Below are positions 1 to 10,000 of a stretch of DNA of 35,747 nucleotides, one piece after another. The position numbers were made by a program, and so were the translations under genes. Source of the stretch: Planctomycetaceae bacterium. Its GTDB lineage: Bacteria > Planctomycetota > Planctomycetia > Pirellulales > Pirellulaceae. Under the pieces are notes generated by a model. The model had not been told where the DNA came from. It saw nothing but the letters and a program-made list of their open reading frames with translations, and made no database searches. Location of the stretch: assembly GCA_015490875.1 (NCBI GenBank), contig WFWZ01000121.1, forward strand, positions 1-35,747. Reading direction: 5' to 3'. The first letter of the stretch is position 1. Every line of letters starts with the position of its first letter.

Positions 1-2
1 AT

Positions 3-1592
3 CTCGAGGTGACTCAGGCCAATCTGGGCACCGCTGGTCGCATCGCTGTCGACGTCGACATCACGGCGGCGGCCACGCGCGCCGAAGTGACCAATACCGG
101 ATTCTCGGCGGCGACGCAGGCGACGGCAACGCTCCGGTTCGCTCCCGAAGCTATCTTGACTGGATTCACGGACGCGAACGCCGAGGTAACGATCCGAGGA
201 ACCAAGGCTGGGACGGACCTTGAAGGCATCGCCGTCTCGTTCGTGGCCGACAGCGCTACGGCGGTCGGTTCCGAAACAGCCGTCTATGATGCGGACAACA
301 AGACGCTGAAGATCTATATCAACGATACCAATGCCACGACGGCCGCCAACGTGGCAACGGCTGTGAATGCTCTGGCCGAGTTTGATGCCTCGGCGACGGG
401 TGCGGGTGCCATCGACGGGAATGATGCCAATGACATCGCCGTGACCGACACGACCGATGCCGACGAGATCGTGATCACCGCCGCTTCGGCCGGTCCGGAC
501 TTCAACAACTTGGCGATCAGCGTCGAAGTCGATTCGGCGGTGGCGACAGGATCGCCTCAAGCCGTTTATGATTCGACTGCCAACACGTTGAAGCTCCGCA
601 TCAACGACACGGGCACGACGACACTCGCCAACGCCGCGACGGCCATCAACAACCTGGCTCAGTTCACGGCCACGGCCAATGCTAACGGGGACGGCAACCT
701 GCTCGGCACCAGTGCCGATGCCAAGGCGATCGCCAACACCGACACGACCGGTGGCGGCACGCTGTTGGACGATCTCGTGCTGGAAATCAGCGGGTTGGCC
801 GGCGTCGAAGTCTTCAACTTCGAAAAGGGTGCTTCGATCAACCAGGTCACCGACGCCATTCAGCTGGTTTCGGATGCCACTGGCGTGACCGCTTCGTTCT
901 CCAGTACGACCCTGACACTCCGGTCGACTGATTACGGATCGAAGGCGTTTGTCGGAGTCAAGGTGATCAGCGAAGGCCCGGCCGGTCAGTTCAAGACGAA
1001 ACTGAGTGCCACGGAAGCATACGGAACCGACGTACAGGCTACGATTAACGGTACGAAAGCGACGGCCGACGGCAACTCGCTTTCGATCAGCACTTCGGCG
1101 CTGAGTTTAAGCCTCTCGATCGACGCCGGAAGTTCGACGAACTTCAACTTCGAGATCACCGGCGGCGGCGCGCTGTTCCAACTCGGTCCGGACGTCGTCA
1201 GCACACAGCAGGCGCGCGTCGGCATCAGTAGTGTCAACACGGCTCGACTCGGTGGTGCTAGCGGACGCCTCTACGAACTGGCCTCCGGCCAAGCCAAGTC
1301 GCTCAGGAACGACGCGGCCGGTGCGGCGAAAATCGTGAAAGAGGCGCTGACGAAAATCACCAAGCTTCGAGGACGTCTCGGGGCACTTCAGCGGACGGCG
1401 ATCGATACGAACATCGCGTCGCTCAAGGAAGTCTCCGCCAACCTCACTTCAGCGCTCAGTTCGATCCGTGACGCCGACTTCGCGGCTGAGACAGCGCAAC
1501 TCACGCGAAATCAGATCCTCGTCCAGTCGACCACCTCGGTGTTGGCGATCGCCAACCAGCAGCCACAAAACGTGCTGGCACTGCTGCGATAG
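3..1592 (+). CDS. Flagellin, C-terminal part (5' end outside window)
   Basis: Structural subunit of the flagellar filament, secreted through the flagellar export apparatus and polymerised under the FliD cap. The frame is open to the left edge, so the conserved N-terminal D0/D1 helices lie outside; the GTG at 9 is only an internal codon. The last ~130 codons are a typical flagellin C-terminal D1/D0 region, with ITKLRGRLGALQRTAIDTNI, the AETAQLTRNQIL motif, and the terminal NQQPQNVLALLR. Before it lies a long Ala/Thr/Asp-rich surface domain with two tandem copies of a ~95-residue module (nt 186-455 and 468-749) and then a flagellin-IN-like segment (FNFEKGASINQVTDAI). A strong terminator follows, and fliD and fliS lie downstream on the same strand. 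Family assignment is firm; total length and start are unknown. Confidence 0.95.
   Translation, partial: LEVTQANLGTAGRIAVDVDITAAATRAEVTNTGFSAATQATATLRFAPEAILTGFTDANAEVTIRGTKAGTDLEGIAVSFVADSATAVGSETAVYDADNKTLKIYINDTNATTAANVATAVNALAEFDASATGAGAIDGNDANDIAVTDTTDADEIVITAASAGPDFNNLAISVEVDSAVATGSPQAVYDSTANTLKLRINDTGTTTLANAATAINNLAQFTATANANGDGNLLGTSADAKAIANTDTTGGGTLLDDLVLEISGLAGVEVFNFEKGASINQVTDAIQLVSDATGVTASFSSTTLTLRSTDYGSKAFVGVKVISEGPAGQFKTKLSATEAYGTDVQATINGTKATADGNSLSISTSALSLSLSIDAGSSTNFNFEITGGGALFQLGPDVVSTQQARVGISSVNTARLGGASGRLYELASGQAKSLRNDAAGAAKIVKEALTKITKLRGRLGALQRTAIDTNIASLKEVSANLTSALSSIRDADFAAETAQLTRNQILVQSTTSVLAIANQQPQNVLALLR
186..749 (+). repeat. Two tandem ~95-residue modules in the flagellin variable domain
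   Basis: Copy 1 (nt 186-455) and copy 2 (nt 468-749) share the same order of motifs: an ITA/IRG-type strand, a GTDLEGIAVS versus GPDFNNLAIS strand, A-VGS-(E/Q)AVYD, NTLKL-IND versus KTLKIYIND, then A-AATA(V/I)N-LA(E/Q)F and a TDTT end. The copies have diverged at DNA level, so the duplication is not recent. Confidence 0.8.
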
Positions 1593-1617
1593 GGCGAGTG
1601 ATCTCCGGTCACCTTCG

Positions 1618-1655
1618 AAGCCGCTGGTTTCGGCTCGCCCGAAACCAGCGGTTTT
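1618..1655 (+). terminator. Rho-independent terminator after flagellin
   Basis: A perfect 13-bp inverted repeat, CCGCTGGTTTCGG at 1621-1633 and its complement at 1639-1651, encloses a 5-nt loop and is followed by TTTT. Outer A-T and G-T pairs extend the stem to 1618. It lies 26 nt after the flagellin stop and should separate flagellin transcription from fliD. Confidence 0.85.
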
Positions 1656-1755
1656 CCGTTCGTAAATCAACCATCGTGATTGCGACTCGGGTTCCCAAGG
1701 CGAGTCTGCCGATTATTCCAACGAGGAAAACAAGCCAAGCGGGCAAGGTTCTGGG

Positions 1756-4506
1756 ATGGGACGAATCCAATCATCTGTCGGACTGGTCAGCGGCGTCCCC
1801 ATCGCCGACACCATCGAACAGCTCATAGCGCTTTCAGCGAAACCCCGTGACCTGCTCCAAACACGCCTCGAAGCCCTGAAAGCCCAACAGGTCGCACTCG
1901 GCGAGTTGACCGCCGTCACAATCGCCGTTGAGCTCTCCACGACCGCTCTTGGAAAACCCGAGCTCTTCGACCAACTCAAGGCAACATCCAGCCTGCCCGA
2001 CGTGTTGGGTGCTTCGGTCGTCGGAACCCCGGCCGCCGGTTCGTACACCTTTACGCCTTTGCAACGGGCTGTCCATAACCAGTTGGTCAGCACGGGTGTG
2101 GCCGATGCCCAAGAGGCTCTCGGCACCTCCGGCAGCTTTACTCTCCGTTTTGGAGGCTTTATCGACGACCCTCTTTCGCTCGAACAACTCAACGGTGGCA
2201 ATGGTGTCGAGCGCGGGAAGATCCGGATCACCGACCGCAGCGGCAGTTCGGCCATCGTCGACCTCTCCACGGTCCTCACGACTCGAGACGTCGTCGACAC
2301 CATCAACAACACCGACGGTATCAACGTCCAGGCTCGACTTGTTGGCGACCAAATCGAACTCACGGACCAAACCGGCCTGACAGTGTCGAATCTCATCGTG
2401 CAGGAAGTGGGAGGAGGCCGTACGGCCGCCGACTTGGGTCTGGCGGGCATCAACGTGGCGGCAAGCTCCGCTACCGGCCAAGATATCGTCCGGCTCTCTG
2501 AGAACACCTCGCTTTCCTTGCTCAACGACGGAAACGGCGTCAGTTTCCAAAATGAACTCGCCGACCTTCAAGTAACCGTCGCCGATGGGACCGCGCTGAC
2601 AATCGATTTTCAGACTTCCAGCAAGCAAGAAAAAACGTTGGGTGATCTGATTGAGACCATCAACGCCGTCGATCCAGCGCGCCTTCGAGCTCAAATCAGC
2701 GCGGACGGCGATTCGCTGGAATTGGTCGACCTGACGACTGGGAGTGCAACGTTCCAGGTCGTCAGCCTCAACGGCGGCACCGTTGCCGAAGACCTGGGAC
2801 TCGATACGACCGCCTCCGGCAACACGATCACCTCGCGCCGACTACTCGGCGGCCTGGGAACCTCTCTCCTCACGTCGCTCCAGGGCGGCCGCGGACTCGG
2901 AACGCTCGGTCTGCTCGATCTGACCGACCGCAGTGGCGCCAGCGCGTCGGTCGACCTCTCTTCTGCTCAGACACTCGACGACGTCATCGAAGCCATCAAC
3001 GGTGCGGGCGTCGCCATCACCGCACGACTGAACGAAGCCCGCAATGGATTGGAACTTGTCGACACGAGCGGTTCCACGGCATCGAACCTGATCGTCGCCA
3101 ATGGAGACGCGACGAACACCGCCGACGCGTTGGGCCTGACAATCGACGCCGCTCAAGATCGCGTCAACAGCGGATCGCTCGACCGACAGGTTGTCAGTGA
3201 GCAGACACTCCTGGAAGATCTCAATTTCGGTAAAGGTGTGAACCTCGGCTCGATTCAGATCACCGACTCGGCCGGCCAGGTCAGCGCCGTGAATCTCAAG
3301 ACAAGCAACGCCAAAACACTCGGTGACGTGATCGACTTGATCAATGGACTCTCGATTGGTGTCGAAGCAAGTATCAACGACGCCGGGGACGGAATCGCCT
3401 TGGTCGACACGGCCGGAGGCGGAGGCACATTGACGGTCGAAGACGTCGGCAGCGGTACCGCAGCCAGGGATTTGCGAATCGCCGGCACGGCAACGTCCGT
3501 CACCAAGAATGGCACCACCGTTCAGGAAATCGACGGCTCGACCACCGTGAAAATCGATATCGACGCCACCGACAGCCTCCAGGATGTGGTCACTAAGATC
3601 AACGATCTGGGGATCGGCGTCACCGCTTCGGTGCTCAACGACGGCAGCGGCTACACGCCTTACCGTTTGTCCCTATACAGTGAGCGAAGTGGACGCGAGG
3701 GCGCGCTCTTGGTGGATGCCTCCAATTCCCCTTTGGCCTTTCGTGAACTGATCGCCGCTCGGGATGCCGTCATCGCTTTCGGTGACGGAGGAACCGCCGT
3801 CCTGGCAACGTCTTCGACGAATGAATTCACCGAGCTCGTAGATGGGCTCTCTCTGCAAGTCGGCCAACCAACCGGACAACCGGTGACGGTCACTGTCGAC
3901 GCCGACGATAGCTCGATCGTGTCCAAGGTAGGTCTCTTCGTTGATTCCTTCAACAAGGTAATCGAGAAGATCGACTCCTTGACGTTCTACAACGAAGCGG
4001 ACCAAACGACCGGAACACTCTTTGGAAGTTTCGAGACGCTTCGGCTGCAATCGGATTTGACGGACCTGGTCACGGGACGATTCGCCGTCGACGGATCGAT
4101 CCGCTCCCTCGGCGCCGTCGGAATCACGCTCAAGGACGACGGCACGTTGGAACTGGACGAAGAAAAACTGTCACAGGCCTTTGCGGAGAACCCTGAAGAT
4201 GTGAAGAAACTCTTTACCGACGAAACATTCGGCTTCGCCGCTCGATTCAAACAAGTTCTCGACTCGCTCTCCGGCGAAGAAAACTCGCTACTGATCAACC
4301 GCAACGACGCACTTCAAGCACAAATCGACGCCGCCAGCCAACGCATCGATGCTATGAACGCGGCGTTGGACGCCGAGCGGGAAAGGCTGTTTCAGCAGTT
4401 CCTGCGCATGGAAGAAGCGGTCGCCAAGTTCCAGTCCTTGTCCTCGTACATTTCCCAGATCCGCGCCGTACCGCCCCTCGCCGTGGGAACGAAGACGTCG
4501 CGATGA
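1756..4506 (+). CDS. fliD: Flagellar filament capping protein FliD (HAP2), long repeat-rich form
   Basis: FliD forms the cap at the filament tip and helps insert flagellin subunits. The product is 916 residues, about twice the enterobacterial protein. The N-terminus (GLVSGVPIADTIEQLI, then a long helix) is the FliD N domain. The C-terminal third (SLGAVGITLKDDGTLELDEE, then ENPEDVKKLFTDE) is the FliD C domain, ending in a coiled coil around residues 840-900. Between them lie four copies of a ~90-115-residue module (about residues 143-229, 253-349, 372-460, 484-575) plus a degenerate fifth. Each has a D-(V/L)I--IN core like flagellin-IN motifs and most end in A-DLGL. ATG at 1756 has a weak AAGG upstream. 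fliS follows, consistent with a filament-assembly cluster. Confidence 0.93.
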   Translation: MGRIQSSVGLVSGVPIADTIEQLIALSAKPRDLLQTRLEALKAQQVALGELTAVTIAVELSTTALGKPELFDQLKATSSLPDVLGASVVGTPAAGSYTFTPLQRAVHNQLVSTGVADAQEALGTSGSFTLRFGGFIDDPLSLEQLNGGNGVERGKIRITDRSGSSAIVDLSTVLTTRDVVDTINNTDGINVQARLVGDQIELTDQTGLTVSNLIVQEVGGGRTAADLGLAGINVAASSATGQDIVRLSENTSLSLLNDGNGVSFQNELADLQVTVADGTALTIDFQTSSKQEKTLGDLIETINAVDPARLRAQISADGDSLELVDLTTGSATFQVVSLNGGTVAEDLGLDTTASGNTITSRRLLGGLGTSLLTSLQGGRGLGTLGLLDLTDRSGASASVDLSSAQTLDDVIEAINGAGVAITARLNEARNGLELVDTSGSTASNLIVANGDATNTADALGLTIDAAQDRVNSGSLDRQVVSEQTLLEDLNFGKGVNLGSIQITDSAGQVSAVNLKTSNAKTLGDVIDLINGLSIGVEASINDAGDGIALVDTAGGGGTLTVEDVGSGTAARDLRIAGTATSVTKNGTTVQEIDGSTTVKIDIDATDSLQDVVTKINDLGIGVTASVLNDGSGYTPYRLSLYSERSGREGALLVDASNSPLAFRELIAARDAVIAFGDGGTAVLATSSTNEFTELVDGLSLQVGQPTGQPVTVTVDADDSSIVSKVGLFVDSFNKVIEKIDSLTFYNEADQTTGTLFGSFETLRLQSDLTDLVTGRFAVDGSIRSLGAVGITLKDDGTLELDEEKLSQAFAENPEDVKKLFTDETFGFAARFKQVLDSLSGEENSLLINRNDALQAQIDAASQRIDAMNAALDAERERLFQQFLRMEEAVAKFQSLSSYISQIRAVPPLAVGTKTSR
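2182..3480 (+). repeat. Four tandem flagellin-IN-like modules inside fliD
   Basis: The modules share LN-GNGV (or a variant), an ITDRSG-type strand, VDLS, D-(V/L)I--IN, ARL or an equivalent, LELVD and a terminal A-DLGL. The spacing between terminal motifs is about 110-120 codons. The repetition is clear in protein and diverged in DNA. Confidence 0.75.
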
Positions 4507-4620
4507 CCGCGCACACGGAACGTTGTGACGTGCGAGTCATCCCACGGAATAGCTGGGGAGAAGGCGTCTCGTCGGCACTTTGAGAGAATCCGCCCTGCCA
4601 CACATCCAGGAGGCTCTACC

Positions 4621-5130
4621 ATGGAACAGGACGTACAAGCCACTTACTTGGAAGCCGCTGTGGCGACCGCCACGCCGCAGAAGCTGCGTTTGATGCTCAT
4701 CGAAGGAGCCATCCGCTTCGCCACGGCAGCGCGCGAACAGTGGTGCGATCCCATCTCCTATGAGGTGCTCGAGAACCTCCGCCGCTGCCATCAGATCCTG
4801 GCGGAACTCTACGCGAGTGTGCGGCAAGAGGAAAGCGAACTGGCCAAAACGACGGCAGAACTCTACCTCTTTCTTTACCGAGAAGTCCTCGCTGCTCCCG
4901 CCGATGCGGATCCCTCGCGATTGGACGGGGTCCTGAAAGTACTCGATATCGAACGCGAAACGTGGCGACAGTTGTGCGAACTCATGCCCGACGCACCGGT
5001 TCGCGAGGAGGACTCGGGACCTCGAGAAATCACGGCCGGAGATGTCCAGGTCGATCAACCGACGTACGGCGCGCCCTGCGACACGACTCCGTCATCAACG
5101 GGCGGCGAAGGGTTCAGCCTGGAAGCGTAG
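4621..5130 (+). CDS. fliS: Flagellar export chaperone FliS
   Basis: FliS is a small helical cytosolic chaperone that binds the flagellin C-terminus and prevents premature polymerisation. The ATG at 4621 is chosen because AGGAGG lies just upstream (about 4608-4613); an in-frame ATG at 4525 would add a non-family extension. The product is 169 residues. The N-terminus (MEQDVQATYLEAAVATATPQ, then KLRLMLIEGAIRF) has the FliS pattern Y--A-V-TA-P--L--MLY/IEGA. The helical core ends near residue 125, leaving an acidic Ser/Thr/Gly-rich tail of about 40 residues that usual ~130-residue FliS proteins lack. It lies 114 nt after fliD. The next gene is convergent. Confidence 0.88.
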   Translation: MEQDVQATYLEAAVATATPQKLRLMLIEGAIRFATAAREQWCDPISYEVLENLRRCHQILAELYASVRQEESELAKTTAELYLFLYREVLAAPADADPSRLDGVLKVLDIERETWRQLCELMPDAPVREEDSGPREITAGDVQVDQPTYGAPCDTTPSSTGGEGFSLEA

Positions 5131-5217
5131 CTGAGATCGATCCGCGAGGCCTCTTTTCGCCCCCCGAGCTGTCTGCGACCGGGGCCGGACACCGAATACA
5201 GAGGCGTGTTGACGGAT

Positions 5218-6645
5218 TCAGTCCCACCACCAGCGGTCAGGAGCCTCGGGAACGTGAATGTCGCGTCGAGCCTTGGCGACAGCGCCCTTCTCGTCGGGCA
5301 GGCGGTTGGTCGAGCGAAGAGCTCGTAGGGGCTCGAGTTCCACACCGCCGCCGATCGGCGTCATCAGCCGGTTGCCCCGCCAAATGGCGTTGACGGCGGC
5401 TTCTACCTGTTTGGGAGCCGGATACGTTTCGACGGGGAGGCGCCCTTCGTCCGCGAAGACGCCGAGTTCCCAACCGGCTCGAGCATAGAAGTCCTGCTGC
5501 TGGATGAAGGCTGCGGCGACTGCCAGATCGATGAGATTGCGCAACTGAGCGTACACTGGCTCGCGATCGGCAATCTTCGGATACTTCTTGGTAAACTCGG
5601 TACACCAGGCCCGGCTCGCTCGACTGCTGCGACCGGTCCCCTGAATCTGACCGTCGGCCGAAACCCGTTCATCCTCGCCTACGAGCTTGACGCCCCAGCC
5701 GACGAGTTCCATGGCTGTTTCATCCTCAGAAATGCGGACCGACTGGTAATCGGGAACAAACCACCATCGAACCATGTCTTGGGAACTGGTCGCCCGGTCG
5801 ACGTAACTCTTCATCTCAACCGGAGGTTTTTCCAGGCCGATCCCGATCAGCTTCATGCGGTAGTCGGCTTCGACCAGCACCTGGGCAAAATGAGTCTTGG
5901 GAGAAACGCCCTGGATCGTCACCACGTGAGGTCCAAGAGCATGTTTCATGGCCGTGACCAACTGGGCGGTCTGATTCGGTGTAACATGGCCGCCAACGCG
6001 TTGGAGAAGTCGTTGGAGGCGCTGCAGACCTTCTTGCGTTGGGTCGATCGAGCAGCCGACCAATTGGGTGGGGTCGCCCGCCGGAGGAAAAGCTCGCAGC
6101 GCTACAATCAAGTCTTCCAACGCAATCACCGCTCGTCCACTTTTCAAGCCGCGCACGCGGCCGGTCAAATCTGGAGCGAACCCCTCGGCCGGACCGGCGA
6201 TCACGATGTCATTAGTTTCCGGATAGAAAAAGACATACTGGACCCGGAGTAGACCGGCGAGATACTTCATCTCCTCGGTCGGTTTTTGGCCGTTGGCCAA
6301 CCGAGCGGCAATGGCTCGTTCGAGTCGATTGAGGGAGATCTTGCGGAGGAGACTCGGTTCCACGACGTCAGGATTCAGGGATCGGCGAGCCGCCTGGAAC
6401 TTTTCTCGCAAGAGACGACCTCGAGGATCTTTCACGATCTTCATACGAAGCACGCCGCTGGCATCAACGACGACACCGGCATTCTGCCCGCCGAAGCCTC
6501 CTCCGAAACCTCCGAAACCGCCCCCGCCCCCGCCGAAACCGCCGAAACCGCCGAATTGGCCCCACGCGGTCGACGCGGGACCGACGGCCAAGAGCGTCAG
6601 CAAGAACCCGAACCCATACACTCGCTTGCGTTGCGTGATACTCAT
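5218..6645 (-). CDS. Secreted DUF1598 protein with glycine-rich N-terminus
   Basis: Function unknown. The 475-residue product begins with a Sec-type signal peptide (basic MSITQRKRVYG, hydrophobic FLLTLLAVGPAS, likely cleavage near AWG-Q). A run of GGFGG units up to about residue 53 follows, then a helical region and a core (about 190-390, with PAGDPTQLVGCSIDPTQEG, QTAQLVTAMKHALGP and VLVEADYRMKLIGIGLE) that I recognise as DUF1598, a family found essentially in planctomycetes. The C-terminus ends DRWWWD. The ATG at 6645 gives the complete signal peptide; upstream GAGACGAG is a weak ribosome binding site. It is probably an envelope or surface protein. Convergent with fliS and downstream of dnaE. 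Confidence 0.85.
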   Translation of the reverse strand: MSITQRKRVYGFGFLLTLLAVGPASTAWGQFGGFGGFGGGGGGFGGFGGGFGGQNAGVVVDASGVLRMKIVKDPRGRLLREKFQAARRSLNPDVVEPSLLRKISLNRLERAIAARLANGQKPTEEMKYLAGLLRVQYVFFYPETNDIVIAGPAEGFAPDLTGRVRGLKSGRAVIALEDLIVALRAFPPAGDPTQLVGCSIDPTQEGLQRLQRLLQRVGGHVTPNQTAQLVTAMKHALGPHVVTIQGVSPKTHFAQVLVEADYRMKLIGIGLEKPPVEMKSYVDRATSSQDMVRWWFVPDYQSVRISEDETAMELVGWGVKLVGEDERVSADGQIQGTGRSSRASRAWCTEFTKKYPKIADREPVYAQLRNLIDLAVAAAFIQQQDFYARAGWELGVFADEGRLPVETYPAPKQVEAAVNAIWRGNRLMTPIGGGVELEPLRALRSTNRLPDEKGAVAKARRDIHVPEAPDRWWWD

Positions 6646-7037
6646 GCGTCGCTCGTCTCAGTTCAACGTGCCAAAAACTTCTTGTCCGGTACGCTCCCAC
6701 GCGGCGCCAACAACCCACGCGCCACGCGGGAACGGTTCGTGGTCGGTGGAATAGAGGCGTCCCGCTCGCCGTCCCCCGCAAAAATCATCTTTTCATTCTA
6801 CTTTGCCCCACGCCGACTGTCCATGAAACGCCGGCGCCGTCGGTCCGTGGCAACTCTATGATGGTACTTGGCCGCCGGCCGAACCGCAAGAAAAATCGTC
6901 AAAACCGGAACCGTTTTGGAGGAAACCACGGCAACAGACCGAGCGGTCCCCCCCAACAGCGTTCTGTGACGTGGCGCCTGCGGCTAGCACGTGAGGCGGC
7001 CCCCCGGCTGAGGGCCGTCCCCCACGCGCCACGGACC
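6646..7037. other. 392-nt intergenic stretch between dnaE end and the DUF1598 start
   Basis: No convincing gene. The part next to dnaE (6971-7043) is GC-rich and holds inverted repeats. The middle (about 6780-6810) is locally AT-rich and could hold the DUF1598 promoter, but I see no clear -35/-10 pair. Short frames here lack family features and ribosome binding sites. Confidence 0.6.
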
Positions 7038-7043
7038 TCACGT
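6971..7043. repeat. Nested inverted repeats overlapping the dnaE stop
   Basis: GTGGCGC (6971-6977) pairs with GCGCCAC (7026-7032), and ACGTGAGG (6989-6996) pairs with CCTCACGT (7036-7043). The pairs interleave, so only one can form at a time in a simple hairpin. There is no T-tract, so this is not a standard intrinsic terminator. It may be a short dispersed GC-rich element or a 3' stabilising structure for the dnaE mRNA. Confidence 0.45.
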
Positions 7044-10000
7044 CCGCGCGGCCTCGCGGCCTCGCCGCGAATCGGTACCGTTCCCCTGCGGCCGCGCCAT
7101 CAGGAGCTGGTGGCCGGCCCCCCCAAGCAACGCATCGATCCGCTCCCGGAGTTCCGGACCGATGGCGACACGCATCTCGGAGCGCAGAAGTACGCGGGCT
7201 CCATCCTCAAGGACAATCAACAACTCGACCGCCTGTCGGCCGGGATAGTAGCGGAGGATTTCCTTCAGTCGCCGGAGGGTCTCTTCGTCGTGCCGTTTCT
7301 CTTCGATCACGATGCGCAGACCTCGCGTGCAGCGAGATTGCAACTGATCCAAGGGAATCAGCTCTTGCACAATCAAGTTGGCTTCATCGCCTCCCCGCCG
7401 GTCTACCATTCCCCGCACCACTAAGATGGCATCCGGCCGAACGAGCTCGCCGTACTTCACGTAATCATCGGGCCACAGGATACAGCGAATCGATCCAGCC
7501 CGGTCTTCCAAGTCGAAGTTGACATACTTCGTGGCCGTCGAACCCTCGCGCACTTTTTTCACATGCGCGTGTTTGATGGCGGCCAGCATGCCCCCTAGAA
7601 GCACTTCCCCGCGATCTGGAATGTCCGCAATGTCCGCAGTCGTGCGGCACCCCACTTCGCGGAACGTCGACTCATACTCGGCCAGGGGATGGCTGGAAAG
7701 ATAGAACCCCAGAGCTTCTCGCTCGGCCAAGAGCCGCTCGCGCTCTCCCAAGTCGGGAGCGTCGGGCAAGTCGGCGGCCGTGACTGCAGATTCCGTCTCC
7801 AGGCTTCCGAAGAGACTCCGCTGACCTGCCCGGCGATCCTTCTGCGCTTTGGCTCCCGCCTGAATAGCTCCGCTAACGGCTGCCAGCAATCTCCCGCGAT
7901 TGGTGCACCACCCATCGCATGCCCCGGCTTTGATCAGCATTTCGATGGCCGTTCGATTGCAAATAGACGAGTCGACCCGTTCACAAAAGTCGTACAAGTC
8001 TCGAAACGGCCCGTTCGCTTTCCGCTCGGCCACGATCCCCTCGGCCGCCTTGCCCCCACACGCCTTAATCGCGGCCAACCCGAAATAAATCTTGCCATCG
8101 GCCACGGAAAACTCGACGTCGCTTCGATTGACGTCGGGCGGAACGACTTCGATTCCCATGCGACGGCAGTCGTCGAGATGTTCCACGAGGGAATCTTTGG
8201 TTTTGAAATTCCGGCCGGGAATGTCGCCCGACAGGAGAGCCGCCATGAACTCGAGCGAGTAATGCGTCTTGAGATACGCCGTCTGATATGCCACGAGCGC
8301 ATACGCCGTGGAATGGCTCTTATTGAAGCCGTAACCGGCGAACTTCTCAATCATTTCCCAAAGCCGTTCGGCCTGGCTTTTCGCGATGCCCTTGGCCGTC
8401 GCCCCTTTGAGGAACTCGTCCTTGTTCTTGCGAATGAGATCCTCTTTCTTCTTGCTGATTGCCTTGATGCACGTATAGGCGGCCGCCAACGGGATGTCCC
8501 CCAACCGATTGAGAATCTGCATGACTTGTTCCTGATAGACCATCACGCCATGCGTCTCTTCGAGGATCTCCTTGAGAATGGGATGCAGATAGGTCGCCTG
8601 CTTGCGGCCATGCTTGACGTCGATATACTCCTGAACCATGCCTCCTTCCAACGGTCCGGGGCGATAAAGAGCATTCGTGGCGATGATGTCCCGAAAATGA
8701 TCCGGCTTCATCTTCTGCAAGAGATCGCGGATGCCCCCGCTTTCCAACTGAAACACCCCCTTTGTTTCGCCTCGGCAAAGGAGCGCATACGTCTCGGGAT
8801 CATCAAGCGGCAAACGATAGATGTCGAGCTTCTCGCCTCGCGTCTTTTCGATCATCGCCACCGCCTTGCGCAGGATGGTCAGATTGCGCAGTCCGAGAAA
8901 ATCCATCTTCAACAGCCCGGCCGCTTCGACGTCCCCCATCGACCACTGCGTGATGATGTCCTCTTTCCCAGTGACACGACAGAGCGGCACATATTCGGTC
9001 AGTGGCCGATCGGCGATCACGACGGCGGCCGCATGCGTGCCGACATTGCGAGCCAGTCCTTCCAGTCGCCGCGCCAAATCAATGACTTCGCGCACCTCGC
9101 CATTTTCCTCGTACGCCCGGCGCAAGTCGTCACTGATCTGGAGTGCCTTGTCGATCGTCATCTTCGGCGCTTCGGGAACCATGGCCGTGATCGGGGTCAC
9201 ACGAGAAAGTGGCAATCCCAAGACGCGAGCCACATCCTTGATCGCTTGCCTCGCCTGCAACGTACCGAACGTGCCGATCTGAGCCACATTCTCTTCGCCG
9301 TACTTCTCCTTGACATAGCGGATGATCTCGCTGCGCCATTCCTTGCAGAAATCGATGTCGATGTCGGGCGCCTCGAGTCGGTTTTCATCGAGGAACCGCT
9401 CGAAAAGGAGTCCGTACTTGAGTGGACAGACGTGGCTGAGGTAAAGGGCGAAACAGACGAGAGCACCTACGCCGCTGCCGCGTGCCGTCGCCGGAATCCC
9501 CTGCTCGCGAGCCTGACGGACGAAGTCCCAGACGATGAGGAAGTAGTTGGAAAAGCCGAGTTTCGAGATGACGGCGAGTTCCCGATCCAAGCGTTCCCGG
9601 ACCTGAGGCGCCAGCTCGCCGCCAGGAAGCATCGTCTCGTCGCCGGCATAGCGTTCTTTGAGTCCTTTCTCGCACAGTTCCCGAAGCAGCTGATCGGCCG
9701 ATTTGCCTTCGGGAAGCGGAAACGTGGGAAAATGCCGTTTGCCCAACTCCAGTTCGATATCGACCGAGTCGGCGATTTCCTGGCTGCGAGCCACCGCATC
9801 TTCGAGTCCCGAAAAGGCGGCGTACATCTCTTCGGGACTCTTGAGGTAGTACTCCTGCCCATCCATCCTCATCCGATTCGTGTCCGCTCGGAACTTGCCC
9901 GTGTTGATGCACAGCAAGACATCTTGCACTTCGGCGTCTTCGCGGTCGACGTAGTGCGAATCGCATGTGGCGACCAGCGGCAACCCCAGGCGTCGGGCGA

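Noticed and set aside
6971-7043. Intrinsic terminator for dnaE
   Set aside because: The inverted repeats are real but there is no T-tract downstream on the minus strand, and one arm overlaps the stop codon.
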